Shown: positions 11,401 to 23,969, counted from the stretch's first letter. The stretch is 64,000 bases of DNA from Rutidosis leptorrhynchoides (GCF_046630445.1 NC_092335.1:315566501-315630500); one strand, 5' to 3'. Numbers and translations are program-made. The notes: generated by a model from the letters alone, not told the origin.

Positions 11401-14400
11401 ATGGCTCCTCGTCGTGTACGCCGCAATGAAACTCCCGAACAAGCTCTCGAACGGATGATAGCAACCGCCGTAGATGCGGCCATGGCCGGTCACTCATCCA
11501 ACAACAATAATAATAACAACCACAACAACAACAACAACAATAACAACAACAATGGAGCCGGAAACTCAAACGAGGGATGCTCCTATAAAGCTTTCATGGG
11601 GTGCAAACCTCACACTTTTGATGGAACCGGGGGACCGGTCGTGCTCACCCGATGGTTTGAGCAAACGGAAGCCGTCTTTAGCATAAGCGGTTGTCGGGAC
11701 CAAGACAAGGTCAAATACTCCACTCACACTTTCTCCGGAATTGCTCTAACATGGTGGAACACCTATGTTCAATCGGTGGGTACCGATGAAGCTCATGCCC
11801 TCTCTTGGGCCGATCTAAAGGAAAAGATGATTGTTGAATATTTTCCGCGCGAAGAAACCCGAAAGCTTGAGGAAGAACTAAGAGCTTTGAAAGCGGTCGG
11901 AAACGATCTTAAAGCTTATAATCAACGCTTCGCCGAACTATCCTTGATGTGTCCTAATCTCGTTAACCCCGAATCTCAAAGGATTGAGCTCTACATGCTC
12001 GGTCTTCCAAAAAGCATCAAACAAGGGGTGATGTCATCCAAACCCACTACTCATCAAGCCGCTATGAACATGGCTCGCCAACTAATTGAAACGGTTGACG
12101 AAATCGTAGTTCCGGCACCTAAGGCCGAGGATAAATCGGGCGGCAACAAAAGAAAGTGGGAACCCTCCCAATCAAGCAACAACAACTTTGCCAAGAAATC
12201 TTTCACTTCCGACGGCAAGAAGGGTTATGCCGGGAATCTACCTCTTTGCAACAAATGCAACAAACATCACTTTGGTGAATGTGGCAAGTTAATTTGCCAC
12301 CGGTGCCAAGGAGTTGGTCATAAGGCCAACGATTGTAAAAGTGCCACTCCCGTTGCTCGAAAGTGGCCCAATGCACCAAAGACGGGCACTTGTTACGAAT
12401 GTGGTCAAACGGGTCATTATAGAAATGCATGCCCGAAAAGGAAAGATAATACCAATACGCGCGGCCGAGCTTTCAACATCAACACCGAGGAAGCCCGGGA
12501 TGACACTGAACTAGTCACGGGTACGTTTCTTCTCAACAATTCTTATGTCTCCTGTTTATTCGATTCGGGTGCCGATAAATGCTTTGTATCCAAGACTTTG
12601 ACTCATTCTTTTAGCACTCCACCTCTTCCATTAGATACCACTTATACCATTGAAGTGGCTAACGGGAAACTATTAAGTGCCAACACATATTACCGGGGGT
12701 GTACGTTAAACATTTTGGGTAAGGAATTTGAAATTGACTTGATACCCATGGAACTAGGAAGCTTTGATGTAATAATCGGTATGAATTGGTTAGTCAAAAC
12801 GAAATCTCACATTCTTTGTGATCTTAATGCAATCCGAATTCCTATCGAGAATGGTGAACCTTTGATCGTCTATGGCGATAAGAGTTGCACCGGACTCAAC
12901 CTCGTTTCGTGTGTTAAAGTTAGAAAACTACTCCGTAAGGGTTGTTTTGCGATCCTTGCTCACGTTAAGAAAGTCGAGTCCGATGAGAAGCACATCGATG
13001 ATGTGCCAATTGTTAGTGACTATTCCGATGTATTTCCCGACGAATTGCCGGGTCTTCCGCCTCATCGACCGGTTGAATTCCAAATCGATCTTATTCCGGG
13101 AGCCGCACCCGTAGCACGTGCACCATATAGACTCGCTCCATCCGAAATGCAAGAATTGCAAAGTCAAATCCAAGAACTACTTGATCGTGGTTTTATCCAA
13201 CCTAGCCATTCACCTTGGGGCGCTCCGATTTTGTTTGTTAAAAAGAAAGACGGATCCCTACGAATGTGCATTGATTATCGTGAACTAAATAAATTGACGG
13301 TTAAGAACCGATATCCTCTTCCTCGCATCGATGACCTCTTTGATCAACTACAAGGGTCTTGTGTATATTCGAAAATCGATCTCCGCTCGGGTTATCATCA
13401 ATTAAGGGTTAAGGGGGGAGATGTCTCCAAAACCGCTTTCCGGACTCGTTACGGTAGTTATGAATTCCTTGTCATGCCATTTGGTCTCACTAACGCACCG
13501 GCGGTGTTCATGGATCTTATGAACCGCGTGTGCAAACCGTATCTTGACAAATTCGTTATCGTGTTCATCGATGATATTTTAGTCTATTCAAAAAGCGAAG
13601 AAGAACACGAGGAACACCTCCGACTTGTGCTTGAACTTTTAAGACAAGAACAACTCTATGCCAAATTCTCCAAGTGTGAATTTTGGTTAAAGGAAGTTCA
13701 ATTTCTTGGTCATGTTGTAAGTGACCAAGGTATTAAAGTCGATCCAACGAAAATCGAAGCCATTAGCAAATGGGAGACTCCTACTACTCCTACTCACATT
13801 CGTCAATTTTTGGGTCTCGTCGGGTACTATCGTAGATTCATCGAAAATTTCTCTTTGGTTGCACGTCCTCTAACCGCATTGACTCACAAGGGAAAGAAAT
13901 TCATTTGGGCGACCGAACATGAATCCGCATTCCAAATCTTGAAAACGAAGCTAACCACCGCTCCTATCTTGTCACTTCCCGAAGGCAATGATGACTTTGT
14001 TGTATATTGCGATGCCTCAAAACATGGTTTTGGGTGTGTATTGATGCAACGAACGAAAGTCATTGCTTATGCTTCTCGACAACTCAAAATTCATGAACGA
14101 AACTACACGACGCATGATCTCGAACTCGGAGCCGTTGTCTTTGCACTTAAAATGTGGAGACACTATCTTTATGGAACCAAGAGTACTATCTTTACCGACC
14201 ACAAAAGTCCCCAACACATTTTCGATCAAAAGCAACTAAACATGAGACAACGAAGGTGGATTGAAACCTTAAACGATTACGATTGCGAGCTTCGTTACCA
14301 TCCCGGGAAGGCAAATGTAGTAGCCGATGCCTTAAGCCGAAAAGAAAGAGCGGTGCCTCTCCGTGTCCGAGCTTTAAACATCACCATTTACACCAACCTT

Positions 14401-15876
14401 AATAGCCAAATTCGGGTAGCCCAAGATGAGGCTCTCAAGGATGAAAACATCTCTCTCGAACACTTGAACGTCCTCACCTCTCGATTCGAAGTTAAAGAAA
14501 CCGGACTCCGACATTTCGCCGGAAGAATTTGGGTGCCTAGTTATGGGGATCTACGAAGCCTTATTTTAGATGAAGCCCATAAGTCACGATACTCGATTCA
14601 CCCCGGTGCCAATAAGATGTACCACGACCTTAGAGAACAATATTGGTGGCCGAACATCAAAAAGGAAGTTGCTAGATATGTTGCCAAATGTTTGACTTGC
14701 GCTAAAGTCAAAGCCGAACACCAAAGACCGTCCGGATTACTCCAACAACCCGAGATCCCGCAATGGAAGTGGGAAATGATCACGATGGATTTTATCACCA
14801 AATTACCGAAAACGTCGGGCGGTTATGATACTATTTGGGTCATTGTCGATCGCCTCACCAAATCCGCGCACTTCCTCGCCATGAAAGAAACCGACAAAAT
14901 GGAGAAACTTGCACGACTTTACATTAAGGAGATTGTAGCCCGACACGGCGTACCTTTATCGATTATCTCCGACAGAGATGGTCGTTTCGTCTCTAGATTT
15001 TGGCGTACGTTACAAGAAGCGTTGGGAACGCGTTTGGACATGAGCACCGCATATCATCCTCAAACCGATGGGCAAAGTGAACGTACGATACAAACCTTGG
15101 AAGATATGCTCCGAGCTTGTGTGGTCGATTTTGGCAAAGCTTGGGACAAGCACTTACCTCTCGCCGAGTTCTCTTATAACAATAGTTATCACGCGAGTAT
15201 TAAGGCCGCACCGTTTGAAGCATTATATGGCCGAAAATGCCGCTCTCCTCTTTGTTGGGCCGAAGTAGGTGACGTGCAAATTTCCGGGCCCGAACTCATT
15301 CACGAAACCACCGAGAAGATTCTTCAAATCCGAGATAGGCTTCGGACGGCCCGGAGTCGTCAAAAATGCTATACCGATAAGAGACGCAAGGACCTCGAAT
15401 TTCAAGTCGGTGATCGCGTCATGTTAAAAGTCGCACCTTGGAAAGGTGTCATTCGTTTTGGGAAACGTGGGAAACTAAATCCGCGGTATGTTGGTCCTTT
15501 CGAGATCTTAGAGCGTGTTGGAACCGTCGCGTATCGTTTAAACCTTCCGCCTCAACTAAGCTCCGTTCATCCTACTTTCCATGTATCTAACTTGAAGAAG
15601 TGTCTTGCCGAGCCCGATATCGTCGTCCCTCTCGAGGAACTTACTATTAATGACAAACTCCATTTTGTGGAGGAACCGGTTGAAATTGTGGACTACGTCG
15701 AAAAGGAATTAAAACAAAGCCGGATCCCGATTGTTAAGGTCCGATGGAACGCCAAAAGGGGACCCGAGTTTACTTGGGAAAGAGAAGACCAAATGCGAAA
15801 GAAGCACCCGCATCTATTCCCGATTCCGGAACCGTCAGATTCCGAGGAAGAAACAACGACTACAACGCCTGCTTAA
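11401..15876 (+). CDS. Gag-Pol polyprotein of element 1, chromodomain-bearing
   Basis: An uninterrupted frame of 1491 aa from the ATG in ACAATGGCT; an in-frame ATG at 11374 would add nine residues. Order: Asn-rich N-terminal stretch (about 35-55); Gag capsid region (about 70-250) with TWW near 116; Cys/His motifs near 283, 299 ([14 protein letters not shown]) and 331 ([14 protein letters not shown]); aspartic protease LFDSGAD (Asp388); reverse transcriptase with CIDYRELN near 623 and FIDD (Asp724-725); RNase H starting VVYCDASK (Asp871); integrase with HHCC zinc region and DD35E triad Asp1130, Asp1191, Glu1227; C-terminal chromodomain (about 1421-1470, VKVRWN...[10 protein letters not shown]). 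This domain order defines Ty3/gypsy chromoviruses, whose chromodomain directs integration to chromatin. All catalytic residues I checked are present. One oddity is [10 protein letters not shown], where element 2 has Leu for Pro. Confidence 0.95.
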   Translation: MAPRRVRRNETPEQALERMIATAVDAAMAGHSSNNNNNNNHNNNNNNNNNNGAGNSNEGCSYKAFMGCKPHTFDGTGGPVVLTRWFEQTEAVFSISGCRDQDKVKYSTHTFSGIALTWWNTYVQSVGTDEAHALSWADLKEKMIVEYFPREETRKLEEELRALKAVGNDLKAYNQRFAELSLMCPNLVNPESQRIELYMLGLPKSIKQGVMSSKPTTHQAAMNMARQLIETVDEIVVPAPKAEDKSGGNKRKWEPSQSSNNNFAKKSFTSDGKKGYAGNLPLCNKCNKHHFGECGKLICHRCQGVGHKANDCKSATPVARKWPNAPKTGTCYECGQTGHYRNACPKRKDNTNTRGRAFNINTEEARDDTELVTGTFLLNNSYVSCLFDSGADKCFVSKTLTHSFSTPPLPLDTTYTIEVANGKLLSANTYYRGCTLNILGKEFEIDLIPMELGSFDVIIGMNWLVKTKSHILCDLNAIRIPIENGEPLIVYGDKSCTGLNLVSCVKVRKLLRKGCFAILAHVKKVESDEKHIDDVPIVSDYSDVFPDELPGLPPHRPVEFQIDLIPGAAPVARAPYRLAPSEMQELQSQIQELLDRGFIQPSHSPWGAPILFVKKKDGSLRMCIDYRELNKLTVKNRYPLPRIDDLFDQLQGSCVYSKIDLRSGYHQLRVKGGDVSKTAFRTRYGSYEFLVMPFGLTNAPAVFMDLMNRVCKPYLDKFVIVFIDDILVYSKSEEEHEEHLRLVLELLRQEQLYAKFSKCEFWLKEVQFLGHVVSDQGIKVDPTKIEAISKWETPTTPTHIRQFLGLVGYYRRFIENFSLVARPLTALTHKGKKFIWATEHESAFQILKTKLTTAPILSLPEGNDDFVVYCDASKHGFGCVLMQRTKVIAYASRQLKIHERNYTTHDLELGAVVFALKMWRHYLYGTKSTIFTDHKSPQHIFDQKQLNMRQRRWIETLNDYDCELRYHPGKANVVADALSRKERAVPLRVRALNITIYTNLNSQIRVAQDEALKDENISLEHLNVLTSRFEVKETGLRHFAGRIWVPSYGDLRSLILDEAHKSRYSIHPGANKMYHDLREQYWWPNIKKEVARYVAKCLTCAKVKAEHQRPSGLLQQPEIPQWKWEMITMDFITKLPKTSGGYDTIWVIVDRLTKSAHFLAMKETDKMEKLARLYIKEIVARHGVPLSIISDRDGRFVSRFWRTLQEALGTRLDMSTAYHPQTDGQSERTIQTLEDMLRACVVDFGKAWDKHLPLAEFSYNNSYHASIKAAPFEALYGRKCRSPLCWAEVGDVQISGPELIHETTEKILQIRDRLRTARSRQKCYTDKRRKDLEFQVGDRVMLKVAPWKGVIRFGKRGKLNPRYVGPFEILERVGTVAYRLNLPPQLSSVHPTFHVSNLKKCLAEPDIVVPLEELTINDKLHFVEEPVEIVDYVEKELKQSRIPIVKVRWNAKRGPEFTWEREDQMRKKHPHLFPIPEPSDSEEETTTTTPA

Positions 15877-15911
15877 ATTTCGGGACGAAATTTCTTTTAA
15901 GGTGTAGGTAA
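15875..15911 (+). promoter_or_regulatory. PPT region of element 1 with inverted repeat
   Basis: AAATTTCGGGACGAAATTT (15875-15893), an 8-bp perfect inverted repeat around GGA, overlaps the gag-pol stop codon. AAGGTGTAGGTAA then leads to the 3' LTR, a rather degenerate purine tract. Confidence 0.7.
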
Positions 15912-18266
15912 TGTAACATCCCGCCTTTTTCCGTCAACTTTTCCGTTTAACTATTTAAGTTCCGTTAGATGTTTATAACACATCTCGTTAATATGCGTTT
16001 GAATTATCTTGTTAGGTAATTCCCGCACCCGATTTAAGTTGAGGGACCAATCTTGCCAAATGTTGAAACTTGTGACTAGGTCAAAGAGTCAAACTCTCAT
16101 TCTATCCATTCATTCATCTCTTCCAATTTCTTAATACTTCAACTTTTCCTCTCAACTTCAAGAACAAAGATTCATCATCCAAAACCGAGCTAGTGATCTT
16201 CTTGCCAAACAAAATACATATTTGAACTCCTCGTGATCTCCTCTTCGATTTCATACCGGTTTCATCAATTTTGGGTAACTTTCTAAATCACTAATCTTTG
16301 TGTTCTTGAGATTTTTAAGTTATAAGTTTGTTAATTAGTATCTATGGCTCAAGTCTAGTTTGTTTATGTGTTTTGTATGCTCGTTTTTGATATTTTGGAG
16401 TAACTAGTTCATATGGAAAGTTAACATGCTTAATCTTGAGTTTTAAGTGTTCATGTGTTGTTAGATGCTAAGACTTCATGTTTTAATCTTGTTCCTAGTG
16501 TTACTAGCTTCATTATGATGTAAAGATTGATCAAAGAAACCTCTTAAACTTAATTATGAAATTTGGTAACTTTTGGTTAGGGTTTCATGAACTAGGAATG
16601 GATTTTGAAGCATTAAATGACATGAAGTGTTAATTATAAGTGTTAGGTTGTGTTGTATGCTTAATTACCTTCGAAACGGCATATTGTTCATGTCTTTTGG
16701 TTACCGAATCATTAAATAGCATTTATGACTTATATGCATTGAATGAGGGTCACTAAATGCGGTTTTTGGTTGTTGTATGCGAAAGTTTGATTGATGATAA
16801 GTGCATAGTTGTGTTCCTCGTCAAAATACCTTTCCGGTGATATAAAATACATGTCTTGAATGTTTGCGGGTTGTAATTTGTGTTGGTTTATGTTTGGACT
16901 CGTGCACTTAGGAGTTTCAGCAACCAGGGTCTGGAAACAAGCCAAGACGCCGTCCCAATACCCAGGACGACGTCCTGACTTTCAAACCTAGACGCCGTCT
17001 AGGGGTCCAAGACGCCGTCTTGCCCTTCAAAGTGGGACGCCGTCTAGGCCTTTTGGGACGCCGTCCCATAAGCCTAAAGTGGGCTGTTTTGGTTGTCATT
17101 TAACGAAAAATGTTTGGGACGTTCTAGACCTCCGTTTCACATGAGACTTGTTCCAACATGCTTATATATGATTAAAAACTTCAGAAAATTCGTTCGAGGC
17201 CCGACCCGAACGTGTTGACTTTTTCGTTGACTTTGACCCGACCAAGTTTGACTTTTAATCAAACTTGACCAATTACTTATGTAATCTTTCTAACTTGTTT
17301 CTATACGCGTACCTTGCATGAAACTTGACTATTTGCTTCACATGCTTCGTAATCGAGTCGTATTGAGCCATAGGACTAATTGAACAACTTTGACCCCTCG
17401 TGACTTTCGTTATTGATACAACCTATTTGTTTAGGTCAAGACTAGCATTGTTACTGCACGTTTACTTGTCGAAGTACTTTTTGGTTCGTGCATACAAGGT
17501 GAGATCATAGTCCCACTTTTACTCTTTTGAACTTACATTTGGGATGAGAAAACATAAACATTTCTTCTACTAAGTGAACACAAGTACAGGAAAACAAACA
17601 TTCTACATACGAGTTTAGAACAAAATCCTCAATTCGATTATCATTAGTTACACTTGCCGGGTGTAAGCGAGAACTTATGTTGTATGGATCCATATGGGTT
17701 TGACAAACCCTCATTCAAACGGTTCGCTACCGTTTACGAATGAAATATATTTTCGAGAAACAGTGTATGTTCTAGCACTAAGTGATGGGGTTCAATGGAA
17801 GGAAATGTTAAGCATTGATAATTGGGTGCTCGTGAAACAAACTTTTGGAATGTATTACTATTATTTCATTGATGCAAATCTTGTGGTTCACTTGTACTTA
17901 CTTACTTAAACCTATGATTTCACCAACGTTTTCGTTGACAGATTTCTATGTTTTTCTCAGGTCCTTGAACGATACATGATACATGCTTCCGCTCATTATT
18001 TGATACTTGCATTGGATGTCGAGTATACATGCATTTCATGGAGCGTCTTTTGACTTTACTTTAAATCGTGTCGCCTAGATTTCATTCGTATTATAACGTT
18101 GTAACTTAACTATTGGTTGAACAATTCTTGTAAACTTTGAAACAATCTTTATTTTGAAATGAAGGCGACATATCTTTTGGTCAAACGTTGTTTTAAAGAC
18201 TTATGACCACGTAACGGGACCTAAGTAGACGACGCCGTCAAATGACGATTTGGTCGGGTTGCTACA
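15912..18266 (+). repeat. Element 1 3' LTR
   Basis: 2355 bp, offset exactly 7289 from the 5' LTR with no indel seen; one substitution noted at 16958. It is followed by the second TTTTT target duplication copy. Confidence 0.92.
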
Positions 18267-18315
18267 TTTTTCGGATGAATTCAATCATAAATCTATCTCT
18301 CAATCTCTCTGTCTC

Positions 18316-18393
<78 letters not shown>

Positions 18394-18412
18394 AAGATTA
18401 ATATTATTAATC

Positions 18413-18451
<39 letters not shown>

Positions 18452-20126
18452 GTAATATTACATAAAATACTACGACCAGGTTATGAGCGTGTCACTTTCA
18501 AAATGGGTTTTCGAGCGGGATAGAGCTAAGGAAATTATGGGTTATAGCTATGGAGGTTATGGGTAATGTACGTGGGTATTATTGGCAAATCAAACCTAGT
18601 ATTTATCATCTCTGTTGCGTCTACGTACTTCCCTGCAATATTGAATCACGATATTGATACGTGAGCATTCATATCTTATCTTTTATATATTAATTGTGTA
18701 TCCATGTCTAGTGCTCGAGTATATATGTTTATGCATGCTTGTATGCTAAATTTTGTCGTTAAACAGTTTATGATGAATCACGAATTAAATACATATATTA
18801 CTGGTAAAAGGTATATGATATGCATGTTTTTGGAAAGCTGGCGAAAAATCAATAACTTTTTATTTAGAAATCACGTAATTTCGATGAACGAATCAAAATA
18901 TATGGTCAACTGAATTATGATTGACGTTAATTGAAATTGCTTTTGAATCTGCAATTAAGATTTAAACAACTTGTTTACGAGATTGATAAAATGAATTTTT
19001 GAATATTACCAACCGAGTAAATGACTCCTTATATAAGGTATGTTTCGTTTTGTTGAACTATTGTCAAAATTGGCCTTTTGAAACGACTTTGGATAACTTT
19101 TATATGTCGATCTCGAGCATTAGGATTGTGATACACTATGACCAGACCTAGCTTGATAGACATTTATTGACCAACATATGTTCTCTAGGTTGAGATCTAC
19201 GGTTATTTGGTAATCCGAGTTTCAGTCACATTTTGGTGAACGACTTTATATGCTGCTAATGTGAGTTTCATATGCTCCCTTTTTAATTGCTTTTGTAATC
19301 TATATTTTTGGGCTGAGTATACATGCACTTTATTTTAAACGCAATGGATACAAGTACATACTAAATTCTACACTGAGTTTGAACCGAAAATCCCTTAGCT
19401 TTGGTAACTAGTAACTGCCTGTTATAAGAACTGGTGGGCGCGAGTAGTTATATATGGATCCATAGGGCTTGACATCCCCGTCTATTCCAGGTATAGAAAC
19501 CCTAGCCTGAACTATAAAACAGACGTATGCTATTTGAGTTTAGTACACGTTGGTTTGCGTGTATTGTACATGTTGGTTGCATGTATGTTAAAATAGGGGT
19601 ACTTATTATAACGTTAAAGTTTAGCTACCAGGGTGCTCAATCTTGTAGAATATTTTGATAAACGTTTCTGGATGAAACAACTGAAATCTTGTGGTCCACC
19701 TTTATATACAGATTATGCGAAACACTAAAACTATGAACTCACCAACCTTTGTGTTGACACTTGTTAGCATGTTTATTCTCAGGTTCTAGAAGTCTTTCGC
19801 TGTTTGCTTATATGTTAGACAAGCTATGTGCATGGAGTCTTACATGGCATATTTATCAAGGAAACGTTGCATTCACCAAATCATCACCATGTATCTTATT
19901 TTGACTGCATTGTCAATGGAAGTACTATTGTAAACTATTATTTACGGTGATTGTCTATATGTAGAAATCATCAGATGTCGAAAACCTTTGATTTAAATAT
20001 TCATTTATGGTGTGCCTTTTCAAAAGAATGCAATGTTTATAAAACGTATCATATAGAGGTCAAATACCTCGCAATGAAATCGATGAATGACGTGTTCGTC
20101 CATATGGATTTTGAGCGATCGTCACA
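18267..20126 (+). mobile_element. Element A 3' LTR, second part
   Basis: Continuation of 7754-8622 after element 1. The combined LTR is about 2.7 kb, ending GATCGTCACA at 20126. It resembles the reverse complement of element D (41076-42782), and its last 800 bp or so resemble the 3' part of the element C LTR. It includes (AT)n and (ATT)n tracts and the cross-family block at 19739-19783. It marks the end of the left transposon block. Confidence 0.75.
18319..18450. repeat. (AT)n then (TTA)n microsatellites in element A LTR
   Basis: TA dinucleotides at about 18319-18389 and TTA triplets at about 18413-18450. The same region in element D is a long AAT tract. Confidence 0.9.
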
Positions 20127-22165
20127 TAACAAGTAAAATCGACATATCAACCTTTTAAGAACCGAGTAGAACCATCTGTCATATGTTTTGGTTTGCATTC
20201 GATTTGAATTTGGTGTCCACTGATTTTATATAACTATGAATCTCATTTTTGATATGCTATGTCATTGTGTCTGTTTCATATCCATTTGTTTGACTTGAAC
20301 ATTTTCATTTGAGGTTTGAAACCATCTCAGTCCAGATATCTTATTTTCCCTTTTAGTTTATGTTTCTTTCTACAGTTATGTCCACTTTGACTTTAGGGTT
20401 TCACTTCACAAATTTGTGTGTTTTAGTTTTGATTTATCTAATTTCTATTTGTTTTTTTCTCTTAAGATGTTGGTTAGCCACTCCACTTCTTCTTCCATGA
20501 AGATTCTCATATAGTGTAGCTCCGAAGGAACCGGGTGATGTTTACATATAAGGTAATATTTGCAGTTAATATTGTTATATAACTAAATGATTGATATCAA
20601 ATTTTGTGTATTCCATAGTGTTGTGATGGGCAATTACACAAACATTCAAACCTTGTGTATGATCTCACTGAATGGCTTTAGTTATATTACGTTAATGGGA
20701 AATATACTTATTAAACCTTCCTTTCCGTTTCCTATCTTTTTTGGATTATAAGGTTTGCTTAAAAGGTTTTTATATATTTCCGAGTAGGTGGTTTGGTTTA
20801 TCAATAATGTTATAGCAAATCGATTTTTGGGGTCTATTCATGTTTGAGAACATGTGTTTATACTACTATTATTAAATTTAGTATTTTCAAATAACATACG
20901 GTCGGTTATTGATTTTGTAAAGGTTATATGATGTCAGGGATTTCGAGGGTTGATATAAGTAGTCTCAATATTTTGTTAGTAAGTTAGAGCTCAGGGATTT
21001 CGAGTTTAGTTAATGTTTTATGTACATACAATGATTTGATCTTCTATGTAAATAATAACTATAAGTTTAAGTTGTGTTCAAAAATTTGTGTTTATATGGG
21101 TCAAGTTTTATTATTTACCTGATATATGTAATGAATGTGGTTCATGTTGGTAGAAGTGAGGATGAACCACATATTGAAGAACCTGAATGTGTTATATTAT
21201 TTAGAGGAATGCAGTATTAAAAAACTCATGTGCTGAAACTTTTATTAAGGATTGATATCTATTCAACATTTGAAGAGCTTAAATTACACTTACGACTAAT
21301 ATGACCCATTCACTTATTCAAGTTGAATGATCTTGGTGGAAATTTCTTATTTTATAAATTTAGTTATGATGTTGATGGTAAAAAATGCGAAGGTATTGCT
21401 ACGTTGGTGCAACTGTTTGGAGAAGCAAGCGAGGTTGATTTAGTAGAGATAATTATTAATGATTTTGTTATTATTATTATTTTTTTTTTTGTATGATTGA
21501 GCTTATAATTGTTGGCTTTCTATATTTTTTAGTTTTGTGTAAAATATGTAATCATAATTTTTGTGCTTGATCATATTGTATATGCTAGGGTGACAAATAG
21601 AAGTAGGGGATTTTGGATTAATACAATAGCAGGTATTAAGGAAGCTAATGAAGCTATTACTATGTTTAACGTTGTAGGTGTTTATTTTTTTAAAGTGCTT
21701 AATGAGTATTGAATGGTTTTGTTATAGAATTTGGATTAAATCTACATATTCTTGGATATTTTATACACAACTCTTTAGTAGGATTACATATATCTTAATA
21801 TCGAAATATTGTTAATGGTGTTTTGGTGTACGATAGGATAGTTTTCAAGGTTAAATTCTGTAAACTTTTCTAATGTCTTTGCGATGTGTAATTTTTCTTA
21901 ATAACCTTAACATAGTCAGATTTTTTTTTTTTTTTAATGTAATATTGAGGATGCTTCAATGTTACTGTGCAATAAGGTAACATAAGTTCCAAATATGCAG
22001 GTTTGCAGAATCTAGCTCATTGTAGTTAGTAATCTTTCACTAAACCATCCATTGAAAATGTAATATTAACTTTATTATTTAATGTGTAATATAAAATATA
22101 ATATCATGATATTATTAAACTGTTTCGTTTAAACAAACCCGTGATTTCACGGGTCATTCCACTAG
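20127..22165 (+). other. Spacer with relics, possible Helitron body
   Basis: No LTR sequence and no intact ORF. It is AT-rich and holds a degenerate RRM gene relic (21392-21670) and ends with a Helitron-like hairpin and CTAG. A short duplicated phrase AGGGATTTCGAG occurs near 20937 and 20993. I could not find a Helitron 5' TC end, so the extent of any such element is unknown. Confidence 0.35.
21392..21670 (+). pseudogene. Relic of a chloroplast ribonucleoprotein (cp33-like) RRM gene
   Basis: Two exon-like pieces. 21392-21463 reads GIATLVQLFGEASEVDLVEI ending in IIND. 21589-21670, after a possible acceptor CTAG, reads VTNRSRGFWINTIAGIKEAN ending in EAITMFN. Together they resemble the plant cp33/cp31 RRM pattern: LFGEAG..V..., then the RNP1 region K.T.RSRGFGFVTM, then EEA.EAI.MFN. 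The RNP1 aromatic and flanking residues are degraded (RGFWINTI). The break between pieces fits a split Lys codon, but the donor is lost. Flanking exons are not recognisable. RRM identity is fairly likely; the cp33 assignment is from memory of the family. Confidence 0.5.
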
Positions 22166-22166
22166 T
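22137..22166 (+). mobile_element. Possible Helitron 3' terminus
   Basis: ACCCGTG-ATTT-CACGGGT forms a 7-bp stem hairpin, followed seven bases later by CTAG and then T. Helitrons end with a short GC-rich hairpin about 10 bp before CTRR and insert before a T. The match fits, but hairpins of this kind also occur by chance and no 5' end was found. Confidence 0.4.
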
Positions 22167-22426
22167 AATTTCATAAACGCTTAAAAATATTCTTAACGAT
22201 GGTTTAGAAACTACCCGCTAGTTCGGCAACCAACTTGTTGTGGTGGTGAATATTTTAAAATATCGAATTTATAACCAAAGCTATTTCACATACTACGCAC
22301 CATCAATACTTTAAAAGCTTAACTATAACCCAATATGAACACTCATTAATAAAAAAGTAACACCAGGTCCAAATATTTTATACACAAAAAGTACTGTACA
22401 ACTTTTTAATAAACAAAGCAACTAGT

Positions 22427-22450
22427 AGCAATAGCAATAGCAATAGCAAT
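22427..22450 (+). repeat. (AGCAAT)4 hexamer repeat upstream of GAMYB
   Basis: Four perfect tandem AGCAAT units directly upstream of the pyrimidine-rich leader region. Probably a simple microsatellite. Confidence 0.85.
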
Positions 22451-23942
22451 GTATGTTAAAGTACTACTCCTGAACAATATACGGAGTGTATTATTTTAAT
22501 TTTAATTTAAATTTAAAATAGAGAAAAAAAAGAATTGGTACTCCATTCCATCCTCATCTCTCCTATTTTTACTCCCTTCTCTTTCTCGTACAAAAAACAC
22601 ATACATTTTCACTTCCTTTTACGCCTCTTTCTCTCAACCCTGATTTTCAGATGAAATCTTCTTCTTTCTGTATATATATAAAAATATAAAAAAAATCATC
22701 ATCTTAATATGTTAATTAATATACATATACATATATACATATACATATATATTTATATATGAACTATTTATGTATAACGATTACTGATAATAAAAATTAA
22801 TTAAAAAATTAAAATAGTTCTATGATTGAAACGTCCGTCGTTTTCTTTACTGATAACGGCTAGGGCACCTGAAAACACACTCGAATTCATCTATCACATT
22901 CCTTTTATTTTATTTTTTTTGTTTTTCGATTTTTCCATTTCGTTCTCAGTTTAGCTAGATCTAGGTTTAGGCTTACTAATAGTTTTGTGTTTCATACTTT
23001 AAATACATTTTGCAGTCTTTTTTAGCTGTTACTTGATTCCAATTCAATAATCACGTGTTGAATTTTAGGTTTTTAGTTCTTAATTTCGTTATCAATTTTT
23101 TTAGCTCGAAGTGGATTCGTAGCTTCATTTAGTGTTTCATCAATAATTGTTCGATTAAATGATGGTGAATTGTTAAATCTTCAGCGAATTAGCTTTCCTT
23201 GTTAAGGTATACACAATTGTTCCTTATAATAATATTTTTTTTTTATTATTTCATGAAAATTAATAACAATATTGTTTTCTCTCACATAATTGTGCAAGTG
23301 CTTGCGTGGGGGTTAAAGAGGCTTTATATGTTAGGTTATTTTCTAATTGTGGGGGTTTATACATTGTTTATTTAACAGTTTCAGATGTATATTTTTATTT
23401 TTTTAATTTTTTAATTTGTCTTTTCCACTAAAGTCTGCTTAAGGCATTTATGATATATAATGAAATCTAGTGAGTAATTAATTAAGGTTTGAAGAATTTA
23501 TGTTGTATTATAATATAGATCCTTACTTACTAGAGTAGGGTCATTGATGGATGCTTTTGTAGTTATTATATGAATTTATGTTGCAGAATTAAGTGTTTGG
23601 GATTTCGCTACCTGCTTTTGCTTTTGATTAGATTATTATATTAGGTTAAATAATCTGTTATGATTTTTGAATAGTCAGCTGTATTGATGATTGTATGATA
23701 AGTATTCATTTTACTGCTATAACCTTATTAATCCATAAATTGTGTTTATTGACACTCAAAACTTATCAACTTCAACACTATCTCTTGCACCATGTTTTAT
23801 AATGATTCATAATAAAAATAGATATTAATTGCTGTTTTAGAAGTTTGTTAGTTCCTAATGTATAATCAGATGCTTTGTTTGAAGAAGAGTATTTGATATT
23901 TGCAGTCTGTTTGTTCCCTTGAATCTTTGTTTGCTTTTGCTT

Positions 23943-23966
23943 ATGGATATGCATATGTGTGTTTAA
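23943..23966 (+). CDS. Short upstream ORF before GAMYB start
   Basis: ATG GAT ATG CAT ATG TGT GTT TAA encodes MDMHMCV and ends three bases before the GAMYB ATG. It lies after the predicted leader-intron acceptor, so it would be in the mRNA. Three in-frame ATGs so close to the main start could limit initiation at the MYB ORF or work by reinitiation. No evidence here shows that it is translated. Confidence 0.35.
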   Translation: MDMHMCV

Positions 23967-23969
23967 AAG

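Larger units (their letters stand above)
8623..18266 (+). mobile_element. Element 1: complete Ty3/gypsy chromovirus (Tekay/Del type)
   Basis: A full-length 9.64 kb element. Two LTRs of 2355 bp (8623-10977 and 15912-18266) begin TGTAACATCCC and end GGGTTGCTACA. A 5-bp target duplication TTTTT (8618-8622 and 18267-18271) flanks it. Between the LTRs are a primer-binding site, an uninterrupted gag-pol frame with chromodomain, and a PPT region. Reading the LTRs side by side I found one clear difference (9669 G, 16958 A), so insertion is very recent. It lies in the LTR of element A. It is the only element here with apparently complete coding capacity. Confidence 0.93.
22166..23969 (+). promoter_or_regulatory. 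Promoter and 5' leader of the GAMYB gene (inferred)
   Basis: Upstream sequence includes a tandem AGCAAT x4 (22427-22450), CT-rich runs at about 22550-22640 and a TATATATAAA-like box near 22671. A leader intron is plausible: AAG|GTATAC donor at 23206/23207 and TTTGCAG acceptor ending 23905, with an alternative acceptor near 23586. GAMYB genes commonly have an intron in the 5' UTR. The start site and intron are not proven by sequence alone. Two short upstream ORFs (near 23162 and at 23943) would lie in this leader. Confidence 0.45.

Noticed and set aside
11333..11569. Minus-strand Cys-rich ORF near the gag start
   Set aside because: Antisense of the Asn-codon repeat in gag.
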